DNA of 64,000 bases from JAAXGX01 sp965203565. Lineage in GTDB: Bacteria; Acidobacteriota; Vicinamibacteria; Vicinamibacterales; UBA8438. A program made the translations under genes and the position numbers. The stretch is from assembly GCA_965203565.1 (NCBI GenBank), contig OZ241896.1, forward strand, positions 2,108,001 to 2,172,000, in the 5' to 3' direction. The notes beneath the pieces are model-generated. The model searched no databases. It saw only the letters and a program-made list of their open reading frames with translations, and was not told where the DNA came from. Below, piece by piece: positions 17,606-26,009 of the stretch. Within the stretch, counting starts at the first letter, position 1; every line of letters begins with the position of its first letter.

Positions 17606-19195
17606 ATGCGTGTGCTCGATGCGGCGCAGATGCGCGAAGCCGACCGCCGCACGATAGAGGAACTCGGCGTCCCGTCCATCGTTCTGATGGAGCGGGCCGG
17701 CCAGCAGGTCGTGGAGGCGATCGCGTCCGCCTTCGACGGCTTGGCGTTGCGCCGCGCGGCGGTGCTGTGCGGGCGCGGCAACAACGGCGGCGACGGATTC
17801 GTCGTCGCGCGCCACCTCCATCGGCGCGGGATCGAGGCGGACGTCTTCGTGCTCGGCGCGCTGGACGGCGTGCGGGGCGACGCCAGAACCTGCCTCGACG
17901 TTCTGGTGCGGACCGGCCAGCCGGTCGTGGAGGCGCCGGACGGCGCCGCCTGGGCGCGGCGCGGATCCGACCTTTCCCGTTACGATCTGATCGTGGACGC
18001 GATGCTGGGCGTCGGACTGAGCCGGCCGCTCGACGGGATGCTGCAGACCGTGGTGGCCGACGTCAATGCCGCGTCGGCGCCGGTCGTGTCGATCGATCTG
18101 CCGACCGGGCTGTCGGCCGACAGCCACCGGACGATCGGGCCGGCCGTCGAGGCCGCGGTCACGGTGACGCTCGGCGCTCCGAAGATTCCGCTCGTCCTGC
18201 CGCCCGGCGCTCGCCTCGCCGGCAAGCTGGCGGTCGCCGACATCGGCATTCCCCCCGCCGTCATCGACGCCGTGGAGGGGCCTCGGATCGAACTGCTGAC
18301 GCCGGCCGGAATCCGCCGACTCGTTCCGGCGCGAGCCGGCGATGCGCACAAGGGCGATTTCGGCCGCGTGCTGATCGTGGCCGGATCGCTTGGAAAAACC
18401 GGCGCCGCCTGCCTGGCGGGACTCGGCGCGCTGCGGTCGGGGGCCGGACTCGTCACGGTGGCCACCCCGCGCTCGTGCGTCGCAATGGTGGCGGCGGGCG
18501 CGCCGGAATACATGACCGCGCCGCTTCCCGAGACCGCCGACGGCGCGGTCCGCGGCGAGGCGCTGGACGTGGTTCTCGATACGCCGTGCGACGTGCTCGC
18601 CGCCGGCCCCGGCCTCGGCGCCGGCGCCGGCGCGGCGGAAGTGGTGCACGGCCTGCTGGAGCGCGCCCGCGTCCCGATCGTGCTGGACGCCGACGCGCTC
18701 AACGTCTGCGCCGAGGCGCCGGCGCGGATTCGCGACCGCGGCGGCGCCGACGTCGTCCTCACGCCGCACCCCGGCGAGATGGCGCGGCTGTGCGGCAAGT
18801 CGGTGCAGGAAGTCCAGACCGACCGGGTCGACGCCGCGCGGCGCTTCGCGGCCGGGCATCGGGCGCACGTCGTGCTCAAGGGATCGCGGACGATCGTGGC
18901 CGCGCCCGACGGCGCCGTCCACGTGAACCCGACCGGCAATCCGGGGATGGCGACCGGTGGGACGGGCGACGTTCTGACCGGCGCCGTGGCCGCGTGGCGG
19001 GCGCAGCTTGCCGACCCGACGGCCGCCTGCAACACGGCCGTCTACCTGCACGGACTGGCCGGGGACCGTGCCGCCGAGGTCTGCGGCGAGGTCGCGCTGA
19101 CGGCCTCCGATCTCGCCGCGGCGCTCGGGCGCGCGGCCAGGGAGACGTTCGATCCGGAGTCGCAGCGAAGCGGAGACCGCCCGGATCGCCCGTGA
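17606..19195 (+). CDS. nnr: Bifunctional NAD(P)H-hydrate epimerase/dehydratase
   Basis: Repairs damaged NAD(P)H hydrates: the N-terminal NnrE (YjeF_N) domain, with CGRGNNGGDGFVVARHL near 52-68, epimerises them, and the C-terminal NnrD domain, with LTPHPGEMARLCGKS and the NPGMATGGTGDVLTG nucleotide site, dehydrates the S form. 529 residues, standard bifunctional length. In many bacteria nnr sits directly before tsaE (yjeF-yjeE). Here the last 46 bases of the gene (19151-19196) duplicate the tsaE 5' region at 24008-24053, and the tail SQRSGDRPDRP is tsaE sequence read in another frame. The original tail is therefore probably replaced, or was an overlap with tsaE. Confidence 0.93.
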   Translation: MRVLDAAQMREADRRTIEELGVPSIVLMERAGQQVVEAIASAFDGLALRRAAVLCGRGNNGGDGFVVARHLHRRGIEADVFVLGALDGVRGDARTCLDVLVRTGQPVVEAPDGAAWARRGSDLSRYDLIVDAMLGVGLSRPLDGMLQTVVADVNAASAPVVSIDLPTGLSADSHRTIGPAVEAAVTVTLGAPKIPLVLPPGARLAGKLAVADIGIPPAVIDAVEGPRIELLTPAGIRRLVPARAGDAHKGDFGRVLIVAGSLGKTGAACLAGLGALRSGAGLVTVATPRSCVAMVAAGAPEYMTAPLPETADGAVRGEALDVVLDTPCDVLAAGPGLGAGAGAAEVVHGLLERARVPIVLDADALNVCAEAPARIRDRGGADVVLTPHPGEMARLCGKSVQEVQTDRVDAARRFAAGHRAHVVLKGSRTIVAAPDGAVHVNPTGNPGMATGGTGDVLTGAVAAWRAQLADPTAACNTAVYLHGLAGDRAAEVCGEVALTASDLAAALGRAARETFDPESQRSGDRPDRP

Positions 19196-19196
19196 G
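19151..19196 (+). repeat. 46-bp copy of the tsaE 5' region at the nnr 3' end
   Basis: GATCCGGAGTCGCAGCGAAG and the following bases to 19196 match 24008-24053 with a single difference. The copy contains the nnr stop codon. It marks the breakpoint where the tmp array now separates nnr from the full tsaE. Confidence 0.85.
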
Positions 19197-19199
19197 CCG

Positions 19200-19838
19200 G
19201 CGTCCGACTTCCGAACGTCGATCACCGACTACGAGGCGATCCGAGCGATCGCGCCGGAAGGCGCGGTGATCCTGACCGAGCCGCTGCGAACGGCGCATTT
19301 CCCTCTGAGCGGAAGGATCGTCGTGGACGCAATGAACGGGAGGCAGCGCCGCCGGGCGGACTTCGTGTTCACGCGCGAGCGTCTCGCGGCCGGCGCGGGC
19401 CTGCTGACGCCGGACAACCGGCGGACGTTCCTGTACGACCGGACGGCGTACGACGCGCAATACGCCGCGCTCGGCGACCCCGTGCTGGAAGGCGGGCGGG
19501 GCTGGCGTGTCCACCTGGCCGGCAGACGGCTGATCTACACCACCGGCGCAGCCTGCGGGACCGGAGGGCGTTTCCGGAATGCGCCGCCGTTCTTTCTGGA
19601 GGTTCTCGATTTCGAGGGGCGTGCGCTCGCCCGCCGCGAGTTCAGCTTCCGGAGCAGCAGGTTCGAGGTCGCGGGACGGTGCATGGCGGAGGTTTTCATT
19701 CCGGGGTACGACCTGGCCGCCCGGGTCCGGACCGGGCAGTTCGTCCGCGGCGCAGCGCCTCTCTGGATCGGAGAAGCTCCGCTGCCGGGCGGCGGGAGGG
19801 CGTCATCCGCGGCGGAGCGAAGCGGAGATCGCCCGTGA
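19200..19838 (+). pseudogene. 5'-truncated tmp copy (C-terminal domain only)
   Basis: From 19200 the sequence matches the C-terminal soluble part of tmp1-tmp3 (ASDFRTSITDYEAIRAIAPEGAVIL onward, about residue 458 to the end), in frame to a TGA at 19836-19838. All membrane helices are missing. An ATG at 19266 would allow a 190-residue product, but no ribosome-binding site is evident. It begins five bases after the nnr stop and ends with the same tsaE-derived tail (RSGDRP) as tmp1. It is most simply a deletion remnant of a tmp1-type copy. Confidence 0.8.
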
Positions 19839-19877
19839 GTGGGCGGCGGAGCCGCCGCATGGCGGCGTCGTGCTGCT
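19817..19877 (+). repeat. 61-bp fragment of the tsaE 5' region (copy 2)
   Basis: Matches 14373-14442 and 24022-24091 except for a 9-base deletion. It lies between the truncated tmp copy and tmp3, in the same relative position as copy 1 between tmp1 and tmp2. Confidence 0.8.
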
Positions 19878-19890
19878 TGCACGTTGAGCC

Positions 19891-21885
19891 ATGACTGCGC
19901 GCGGAACCGGCGCGGATCGTTGGGCGCTCGCCCTGCTGCTGCTGGCGCTGACGACCGTCTTCCTGTCTCGCGACAGGAAGTTCCAGGAGTTCCACGTCAC
20001 GGCGAATCACCTGGCGGTCGCCGCGAACCTGTCGCCCGAGCACGGCTTCCTCGGGTTCTACCACCAGCACCTGAACGAAGACGGCGAACGGGTCTACGAG
20101 GTCTACAACCGCTTCCCCCTCGGCGGCCATCTGCTGATCAAGGCCGCCCTCCTGCCGTTTCCCGGCGACCCGTCGGCGCAGATACGCGCCGCCCGGACGC
20201 TGATGCTGGCGCTGCTGGCCGCCGCGGCCGTGACGGCCTTCCTGGCGCTGCGCCGGCTGACGTCGAGTCCCGGCGTCGCCCTGACGGCGACCCTCCTGAG
20301 CTTTTCTTCGTTCTATCCGCTGTTCTACGGCGACATGGTGGCCACCGAGGGTTCGATCGATCTGTTCGCGGTGCTGCTGACGTTCCACGGAATGGTGGTG
20401 TTCGCGCAGGAGGGCCGTTTCCGGCAACTGCTGGCGAAGACGTGCGGGGCGCTGCTGGTGGGCTGGCACGTCTACGGCCTGCTGCCGCCGTTCATCGTCT
20501 TCGGTCTGGCGGGCGAATGGCGCCGCGGGGGCGGGATCGGCCGATCCCGGGTTGCGCGGCTGGCGCGCAGCCGCCATCTCGCGCTCGGCGTCGTCGCGCT
20601 GACGTTCGGGCTGTCGGTGCTGGCGTTCAACTTCGCCCGCGAATACGCCGCGCTGCACCGCGGAGGCTCGCCCACGCAGGGCGATACAGCAGCGCTGGCG
20701 GAGCTGCCGTCGTTCCAGTCGATGGTGCGGCGCCTGGGAGGGGATCCGGACTACAACGCGGAAACGCCCGGCGTCGCATGGCGTCCACTGATGAGCAAGC
20801 TCGTCCAGCGCGCCGGCCGGGCGACGATCCCCTACGGCGCGGAGCACGTCGCCGGCGTCCGGTTTCTGGCGGCCGTTCGGGAGGGGGAAAGGGAAGGGGA
20901 AGGGCGCCAGGCGCGCCAGGGAGGGCGGACGTCTCCCGACCTGTCCGCCATCGCCGCGCTGTCCTGGGGCGGCGTCGTCGTCTTCGCGTGCGCCGCCGGG
21001 CTGGCGCGCGTCCGTCATCGCGGGGCGCTGGCGGCTCTGGCGGCGTCCGGCTTCTGCTGGGGGGCGCTCGCGCGCGGCATCATGGACCAGTCGTACGAGG
21101 GTTTGTCCTTCGTCGGCTTTTCCCTGGTCTTCTTCTCCGTCGTGCTGCTGCAAGTGCGCCGCGTTTCCGAACGGTCTATCGGCGTCTGCGCCGGCGCCGC
21201 GGTGCTGGTCTTCGTGGCGTCCAGCCTGCAGATGAATCGATCCGCGACCGCCGCCGAAGCGTCCGGCTTCCGAGCGGAGGTCGCCGATTACAAGGCGATT
21301 CGCGACGTCGCGCCGGAAGGCGCGGTGATCCTCGCCGGCGGACCGGAGCTGGCGCGGGCGCGTTTCTTTCTGACCGGGAGAATCTTCGTGGACAGCCTGA
21401 ACGGAAGGCAGCGCCGCCGGGCGGACTTCGTGCTCACGCGCGATCGCGCTCCGGTCAGCGCAGGTCTGCTGACGCCGGACAATCGGAGGGTGTTCCTGTA
21501 CGACCGGACGGCGTACGACGCGCAATACGCCGCGCTCGGCGACCCCGTGCTGGAAGGCGGGCGGGGCTGGCGCGTCCACCTGGCCGGCAGGCGGCTGATC
21601 TACACCGCCGGCGCGGCCTGCGGGACCGGAGGACGTTTCCGGAACGCGCCGCCGTTCTTTCTGGAGGTGCTCGATCGCCGGAGTCGGTCACGCGTCCGCC
21701 GCGAGTTCAGCTTCCGAAGCAGCGGGTTCGAAATTGCGGGACAGTGCATGGCGGAGATTCACATTCCGGGGCACGACACGGCCGCCCGGGTCCGGACCGG
21801 GCAGTTCGTCCGCGGCGCAGGACCCCTCTGGAGCGGAGAAGTTCCACTGCCGGGCGGCGGGAGGGCGTCATCCGCGGCGGGATGA
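19891..21885 (+). CDS. GT-C-like multispanning membrane protein, paralogue tmp3
   Basis: 664 residues, starting ATG 19891 (MTARGTGADRWALALLLLAL). The membrane part is nearly identical to tmp2 up to about residue 310. A patch of strong divergence follows (HVAGVRFLAAVREGEREGEG, then RTSPDLSAIAALSWGG where tmp1 and tmp2 have LRETAAFAWGG), plus GIMDQSYEGLSFVGFSL in place of the HSHEGLFLVGLPL segment. Such patchwork suggests gene conversion or selection on exposed loops. The stop TGA overlaps the tmp4 ATG (ATGA at 21882-21885), so tmp3 and tmp4 are likely co-translated. Confidence 0.75.
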   Translation: MTARGTGADRWALALLLLALTTVFLSRDRKFQEFHVTANHLAVAANLSPEHGFLGFYHQHLNEDGERVYEVYNRFPLGGHLLIKAALLPFPGDPSAQIRAARTLMLALLAAAAVTAFLALRRLTSSPGVALTATLLSFSSFYPLFYGDMVATEGSIDLFAVLLTFHGMVVFAQEGRFRQLLAKTCGALLVGWHVYGLLPPFIVFGLAGEWRRGGGIGRSRVARLARSRHLALGVVALTFGLSVLAFNFAREYAALHRGGSPTQGDTAALAELPSFQSMVRRLGGDPDYNAETPGVAWRPLMSKLVQRAGRATIPYGAEHVAGVRFLAAVREGEREGEGRQARQGGRTSPDLSAIAALSWGGVVVFACAAGLARVRHRGALAALAASGFCWGALARGIMDQSYEGLSFVGFSLVFFSVVLLQVRRVSERSIGVCAGAAVLVFVASSLQMNRSATAAEASGFRAEVADYKAIRDVAPEGAVILAGGPELARARFFLTGRIFVDSLNGRQRRRADFVLTRDRAPVSAGLLTPDNRRVFLYDRTAYDAQYAALGDPVLEGGRGWRVHLAGRRLIYTAGAACGTGGRFRNAPPFFLEVLDRRSRSRVRREFSFRSSGFEIAGQCMAEIHIPGHDTAARVRTGQFVRGAGPLWSGEVPLPGGGRASSAAG

Positions 21886-23942
21886 ACCCGGGCGCGTCCG
21901 GCGCGCCGCGGGTCGCGGCCGGTTCGTGGCGGCGGATCGGCTCGGGCAGGCGTGCGCTCGTCCTGTTGCTGCTGGCGCTGGCGACGGTGTTCGTGTCCGG
22001 CGGCGACCGCGGCCGCTTCTATCTTGGCGCGCCGGATCTCGACCATCTCACGCGGAATCATCTGACGGTCGTCGCGAACCTGTCGCCCGAGCACGGCTTC
22101 CTCGGGTTCTACCACCAGTACCTGAACGAAGACGGAGAAACCGCTTATCGAGCGTACAACCGCTTCCCTCTCGGCGGCCATCTGCTGATCAAGGCCGTCA
22201 TCGCGCCGTTTCCCGGCGACCCGCCGGCGCAACTCCGCGCCGCCCGGACGCTGATGCTGGCGCTGCTGGCCGCCGCGGCCGTGACGGCCTTCCTGGCCCT
22301 CCGCCGGTTGACGTCGAGTTCCGGCGTCGCCCTGGCGGCGACCCTTCTGAGCTTTTCTTCGTTCTATCCGCTGTTCTACGGCGACGTGGTGGCCCCCGAG
22401 GGTTCGCTCGATCTGTTCGCGGTGCTGCTGACGTTCCACGGGATGGTGGTGTTCGCGCAGGAGGGCCGTTTCCGGCAACTGCTGGCGAAGACGTGCGGGG
22501 CGCTGCTGGTGGGCTGGCACGTCTACGGCCTGCTGCCGCCGTTCATCGTCTTCGGTCTGGCGGGCGAGTGGCGTCGCGGAGGCGGGAGCAGCCGATCCCG
22601 GGCGGCGCGGCTGGCGCGCAGCCGCCATCTGGCGCTCGGCGGCGTCGCGCTGACGTTCGGGCTGTCGGTGCTGACGTTCAACTTCGCCCGCGAATACGCC
22701 GCGCTGACCCGCGGAGGCGCGCCCGCGCAGGGCGATACAGCAGCGTTGGCGGAACTGCCGTCGTTCCAGGCGATGGCGCGGCGCCTGGGATGGGATCCGG
22801 ACTTCAACGCGGAAACGTCCGGCGACGCGTGGCTCCCGCTGCTGGGCAAGCTCGTCCAGCGCGCCGGCCGGGCGTCGACCCCCTATGGCGCGGAGCGCGT
22901 CGCCGGCTTCCGGCTCGGCGGCCGTCCGGGTGGAGAAGGAGGGGGAGGGCGTCTGGTGGAACGGCCGGAAAGGGGAGAGCGTTCCTCTCCCGGCCTGCGC
23001 GAAACCGCTGCGTTCGCCTGGGGCGGCGTCGTCATCTTCTTGTGCGCCGCCGGGCTGACGCGCGTTCGCCATCGCGTGCTGATGGCGACCTTGGCGGCGT
23101 CCGGCTTCTGCTGGGGGGCGCTCGTGCGCGGCAGCGTGAACGAATCCAACGAGGCCTTGTTCCTCGTCGGTCTTCCCCTGGTCTTCTTTTCCGTCGCGCT
23201 GCTGCAGGCGCGCCGCGTTTCCGAACGGTCGATCGGCGTCTGCGCCGGCGCCGCGCTGCTGGTCTTCGTGCTGTCCGGCCTGCAGATGGGGCGGCTCCGG
23301 GCCGACGTCGAAGCGTCCGACTTCCGAGTGGAGGCCGCCGATTACGAGATGATCCGCGCCGTCGCGCCGGAAGGCGCGGTGATCCTCTCCGGCGGCGCGG
23401 AGAGGTGGCTGGCGCGTTTCTTTCTGACCGGGAGAATCTTCGTGGGCAGCGCGAACGGAAGGCAACGCCGCCGGGCGGACTTCGTGCTCTCTCGCGAGCG
23501 CCTCGCGGCCGGCGCGGGCCTGCTGACGCCGGACAACCGGCGGATGTTCCTGTACGACCGGACGGTGTACGATGCGCAATACGCTGCGCTCGGCGACCCC
23601 GCGCTGGAAGGCGGGCGGGGCTGGCGCGTCCATCTGGTCGGCGGACGGCTGATATACACCGCCGGCGCGGCTTGCGGGACCGGAGGGCGTTTCCGGAACG
23701 CGCCGCCGTTCTTTCTGGAGGTTCTCGATTTCCAGGGGCGTGCGCTCGCCCGCCGCGAGTTCAGCTTCCGGAGCAGCGGATTCGAGGTCGCGGGACGGTG
23801 CATGGCGGAGATTTCCATTCCGGGATACGACGCGGCCGCCCGGGTCCGGACCGGGCAGTTCGTCCGCGGCGCAGGACCTCTCTGGAGCGGAGAAGTTCCG
23901 CTGCCGGGCGGGACGCATCCGGCGCGTGCTGCTGCACGCTGA
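21882..23942 (+). CDS. GT-C-like multispanning membrane protein, paralogue tmp4
   Basis: 686 residues, the most divergent intact copy. It has a longer N-terminus (MNPGASGAPRVAAGSWRR), an insert FYLGAPDLDHLTRNHL in the first periplasmic loop, and then the shared NLSPEHGFLGFYHQYLNEDG and NRFPLGGHLLIK blocks. The start is ATG 21882, overlapping the tmp3 stop. The open frame continues upstream through tmp3 only because GC-rich sequence has few stops. The C-terminus ends 36 bases before tsaE and lacks the tsaE-derived tail seen in tmp1. Predicted role as for the other copies: an envelope glycosyltransferase or transporter-like protein, unproven. Confidence 0.75.
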   Translation: MNPGASGAPRVAAGSWRRIGSGRRALVLLLLALATVFVSGGDRGRFYLGAPDLDHLTRNHLTVVANLSPEHGFLGFYHQYLNEDGETAYRAYNRFPLGGHLLIKAVIAPFPGDPPAQLRAARTLMLALLAAAAVTAFLALRRLTSSSGVALAATLLSFSSFYPLFYGDVVAPEGSLDLFAVLLTFHGMVVFAQEGRFRQLLAKTCGALLVGWHVYGLLPPFIVFGLAGEWRRGGGSSRSRAARLARSRHLALGGVALTFGLSVLTFNFAREYAALTRGGAPAQGDTAALAELPSFQAMARRLGWDPDFNAETSGDAWLPLLGKLVQRAGRASTPYGAERVAGFRLGGRPGGEGGGGRLVERPERGERSSPGLRETAAFAWGGVVIFLCAAGLTRVRHRVLMATLAASGFCWGALVRGSVNESNEALFLVGLPLVFFSVALLQARRVSERSIGVCAGAALLVFVLSGLQMGRLRADVEASDFRVEAADYEMIRAVAPEGAVILSGGAERWLARFFLTGRIFVGSANGRQRRRADFVLSRERLAAGAGLLTPDNRRMFLYDRTVYDAQYAALGDPALEGGRGWRVHLVGGRLIYTAGAACGTGGRFRNAPPFFLEVLDFQGRALARREFSFRSSGFEVAGRCMAEISIPGYDAAARVRTGQFVRGAGPLWSGEVPLPGGTHPARAAAR

Positions 23943-23978
23943 TCCGGAGACTGCGCGCGGTCGCCCCGTGAGGAGGGT

Positions 23979-24443
23979 GTGCTCGACGCGCCGCAGACGT
24001 GCAAGCCGATCCGGAGCCGCAGCGAAGCGGAGACCGCCCGGATCGCCCGTGAGCTGGCGGCGGAGCTGCCGCGCGGCGGCGTCGTGCTGCTGTTCGGCGA
24101 GCTCGGGGCCGGCAAGACGGCGTTCGTGCGCGGACTGCTCGAAGGCGCAGGCGGCGCGCCGGAGGACGTCTCCAGCCCGACGTTCACGTTGATCCAGGAG
24201 TATTCCGGGCGACTGCCGGTGCTGCACGTCGATCTCTACCGGGTCGCCGCTCCGGAGGTGGGCGATCTGGGCCTGGACGAGCTGGCGGCCGGCGGCGGCG
24301 TCGTCGCGATAGAGTGGGCCGACCGCTGGCCGCATCCGCCGGACGACGCGGTTCGCGTCCATATCGAGGACCGCGGCGCCGATGCGCGGGCGATCCGGAT
24401 CGAGCGTCCGGGCTGCCGGGCCGCAGCGCCGCGGACCGGCTGA
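23979..24443 (+). CDS. tsaE: tRNA N6-threonylcarbamoyladenosine ATPase TsaE
   Basis: ATPase of the t6A37 tRNA modification complex (with TsaB, TsaD and TsaC, none seen here). 154 residues. Motifs: Walker A FGELGAGKTAFVRGLL near 40-55, SSPTFTLIQEY, the HVDLYR motif and VVAIEWADRW. The start GTG at 23979 lies two bases after AGGAGGG, which is unusually close. The first dozen residues (MLDAPQTCKPIR) are not conserved, and the 46 bases from 24008 recur at the nnr 3' end. The original gene may therefore have overlapped nnr, and the present start may be new. Confidence 0.92.
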   Translation: MLDAPQTCKPIRSRSEAETARIARELAAELPRGGVVLLFGELGAGKTAFVRGLLEGAGGAPEDVSSPTFTLIQEYSGRLPVLHVDLYRVAAPEVGDLGLDELAAGGGVVAIEWADRWPHPPDDAVRVHIEDRGADARAIRIERPGCRAAAPRTG

Positions 24444-24474
24444 TCCTCCGCCCGCCCCGACGGGCCGCAGGACG

Positions 24475-26007
24475 CTACTCGCTCCGGTAGTTGGGCGCTT
24501 CCTTGGTGATCACCACGTCGTGGACGTGGCTCTCCCGGACGCCGGCCGGGGTGATCCGGATGAGTCGGGCGTCACGCTGGAGGTCTTCGATCGCCGCGGC
24601 GCCGCAGTACCCCATGCCGGCCCGCACGCCGCCGACCAGCTGGTGGATCATCGCGCCGACGCTTCCCTTGTGCGGGACGCGGCCCTCTATCCCTTCCGGC
24701 ACCAGCTTTCGAGTATCGTCTTCGACCGGCGCCTCGGGCAGGTCGAACTCGTCCTGGAAGTACCGGTCGCGGCTGCCGCGGCGCATGGCCCCGATCGAGC
24801 CCATGCCGCGATACTCCTTGAAACTGCGCCCCTGGTACAGGATCAGCTCGCCCGGGCTCTCGTCCGTGCCGGCGAACAGGCTTCCGATCATGACGCTGCT
24901 CGCGCCGACGGCGATCGCCTTGGTGATGTCGCCGGAGTACCGGACGCCGCCGTCGGCGATGATCGGAACGCCGCTCCGATCGGCGACCCGGGCGCAGTCG
25001 CCCACCGCGGTCACCATCGGCACGCCGATCCCCGCGACGATGCGCGTCGTGCAGATGGACCCCGAGCCGATCCCGACCTTGACGGCGTCGACGCCGGCGT
25101 CGATCAGCGCTTCGGCGCCGTCGGCGGTCGCCACGTTGCCGGCGATCAGGTCGGTCGTGGGAAAGGCGTCCCGGAGCGCGCGGGCCATCTCGATGACGTT
25201 CCGGGAATGGCCGTGGGCGCTGTCGAGCACGAGGACGTCCACGTGCGCGGCGACCAGCGCCTCCGCCCGCTCGATCGTGTCGCTCGCGATCCCCACGGCC
25301 GCCCCGACGCGGAGCCGTCCCAGCGCGTCCTTGCTGGCCGCCGGGTACTTGATCATCTTCTGGATGTCCTTGACCGTGATCAGTCCGCGGAGGCTGAAGT
25401 CCTCGTCGACGACGAGCAGCTTCTCGACGCGGTGGCGGTGGAGGATCTCCTTCGCCTGATCCAGGGTGGTGCCGACCGGCGCCGTGATCAGATCGTCCCG
25501 CGTCATCACTTCCGCGATCGGCCGGTGGGTGTCGGCCTGAAACCGCAGGTCCCGGTTGGTCAGGATGCCGACGAGCCGCGCCTCGTTCCGGCCGTCCTCC
25601 GTGATCGGCACGCCGGAGATCCGGTACTTCTTCATCAGCTCCAGGGCCTGATGGACGCTGCTGTTCGGCGAGAGGGTGATCGGATTGACGATCATCCCGC
25701 TCTCGGAGCGCTTCACGCGATCGACTTCCGACGCCTGCTCCGCCACGTCGAGGTTCTTGTGCACGATCCCGATCCCGCCGAGCTGCGCCATGGCGATCGC
25801 CATGCGCGACTCGGTCACGGTGTCCATCGCCGCGCTGGCCAGCGGCGTCTTGAGCGAGATGTTGCGGGTCAGCCGCGTGGAGACGTCGACCTCGCTCGGC
25901 ACGACGCCGGAATGGCGCGGCACGAGCAGCACGTCGTCGAACGTGAGCGCGGTCGCAAGCGCCGCGCCGGTCGTCCGGTCCGGTCCGGCTTCCGTGCGTG
26001 TCTCCAT
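24475..26007 (-). CDS. guaB: Inosine-5'-monophosphate dehydrogenase
   Basis: Oxidises IMP to XMP, the first committed step to GMP. 510 residues. TFDDVLLVP begins the barrel, paired CBS domains lie near residues 110-230, the active-site Cys is in GIGSGSICTTRIV, and the flap region contains MGSIGAMRRGS. The start ATG 26007 lies two bases after the secA stop, so secA and guaB are probably co-transcribed. With purA at the left edge, both branches from IMP are represented in the window. Confidence 0.96.
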   Translation of the reverse strand: METRTEAGPDRTTGAALATALTFDDVLLVPRHSGVVPSEVDVSTRLTRNISLKTPLASAAMDTVTESRMAIAMAQLGGIGIVHKNLDVAEQASEVDRVKRSESGMIVNPITLSPNSSVHQALELMKKYRISGVPITEDGRNEARLVGILTNRDLRFQADTHRPIAEVMTRDDLITAPVGTTLDQAKEILHRHRVEKLLVVDEDFSLRGLITVKDIQKMIKYPAASKDALGRLRVGAAVGIASDTIERAEALVAAHVDVLVLDSAHGHSRNVIEMARALRDAFPTTDLIAGNVATADGAEALIDAGVDAVKVGIGSGSICTTRIVAGIGVPMVTAVGDCARVADRSGVPIIADGGVRYSGDITKAIAVGASSVMIGSLFAGTDESPGELILYQGRSFKEYRGMGSIGAMRRGSRDRYFQDEFDLPEAPVEDDTRKLVPEGIEGRVPHKGSVGAMIHQLVGGVRAGMGYCGAAAIEDLQRDARLIRITPAGVRESHVHDVVITKEAPNYRSE

Positions 26008-26009
26008 CG

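Noticed and set aside
17560..19225. Minus-strand extension of the aminotransferase frame across nnr (851 residues)
   Set aside because: Antisense to the well-supported nnr gene, with shadow composition (His/Arg/Gly). Only the part from ATG 17545 matches class IV aminotransferases.
19839..21881. Long open frame upstream of tmp4 that would make a 1367-residue protein
   Set aside because: It is the +1 shadow of tmp3, Arg/Pro/Gly-rich and without family motifs. tmp4 similarity begins at ATG 21882, which overlaps the tmp3 stop as ATGA.
12397..23942. Long minus-strand ORFs rich in RRQ, PAHQQRPAR and similar motifs antisense to each tmp copy
   Set aside because: They repeat because tmp repeats, are low-complexity reverse-frame translations, and have no starts with ribosome-binding sites.
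12397..24443. Insertion sequence or composite transposon explaining the tmp array
   Set aside because: No transposase, resolvase or IS ends are visible apart from the short 158-bp element. Homologous duplication fits the shared junctions better.
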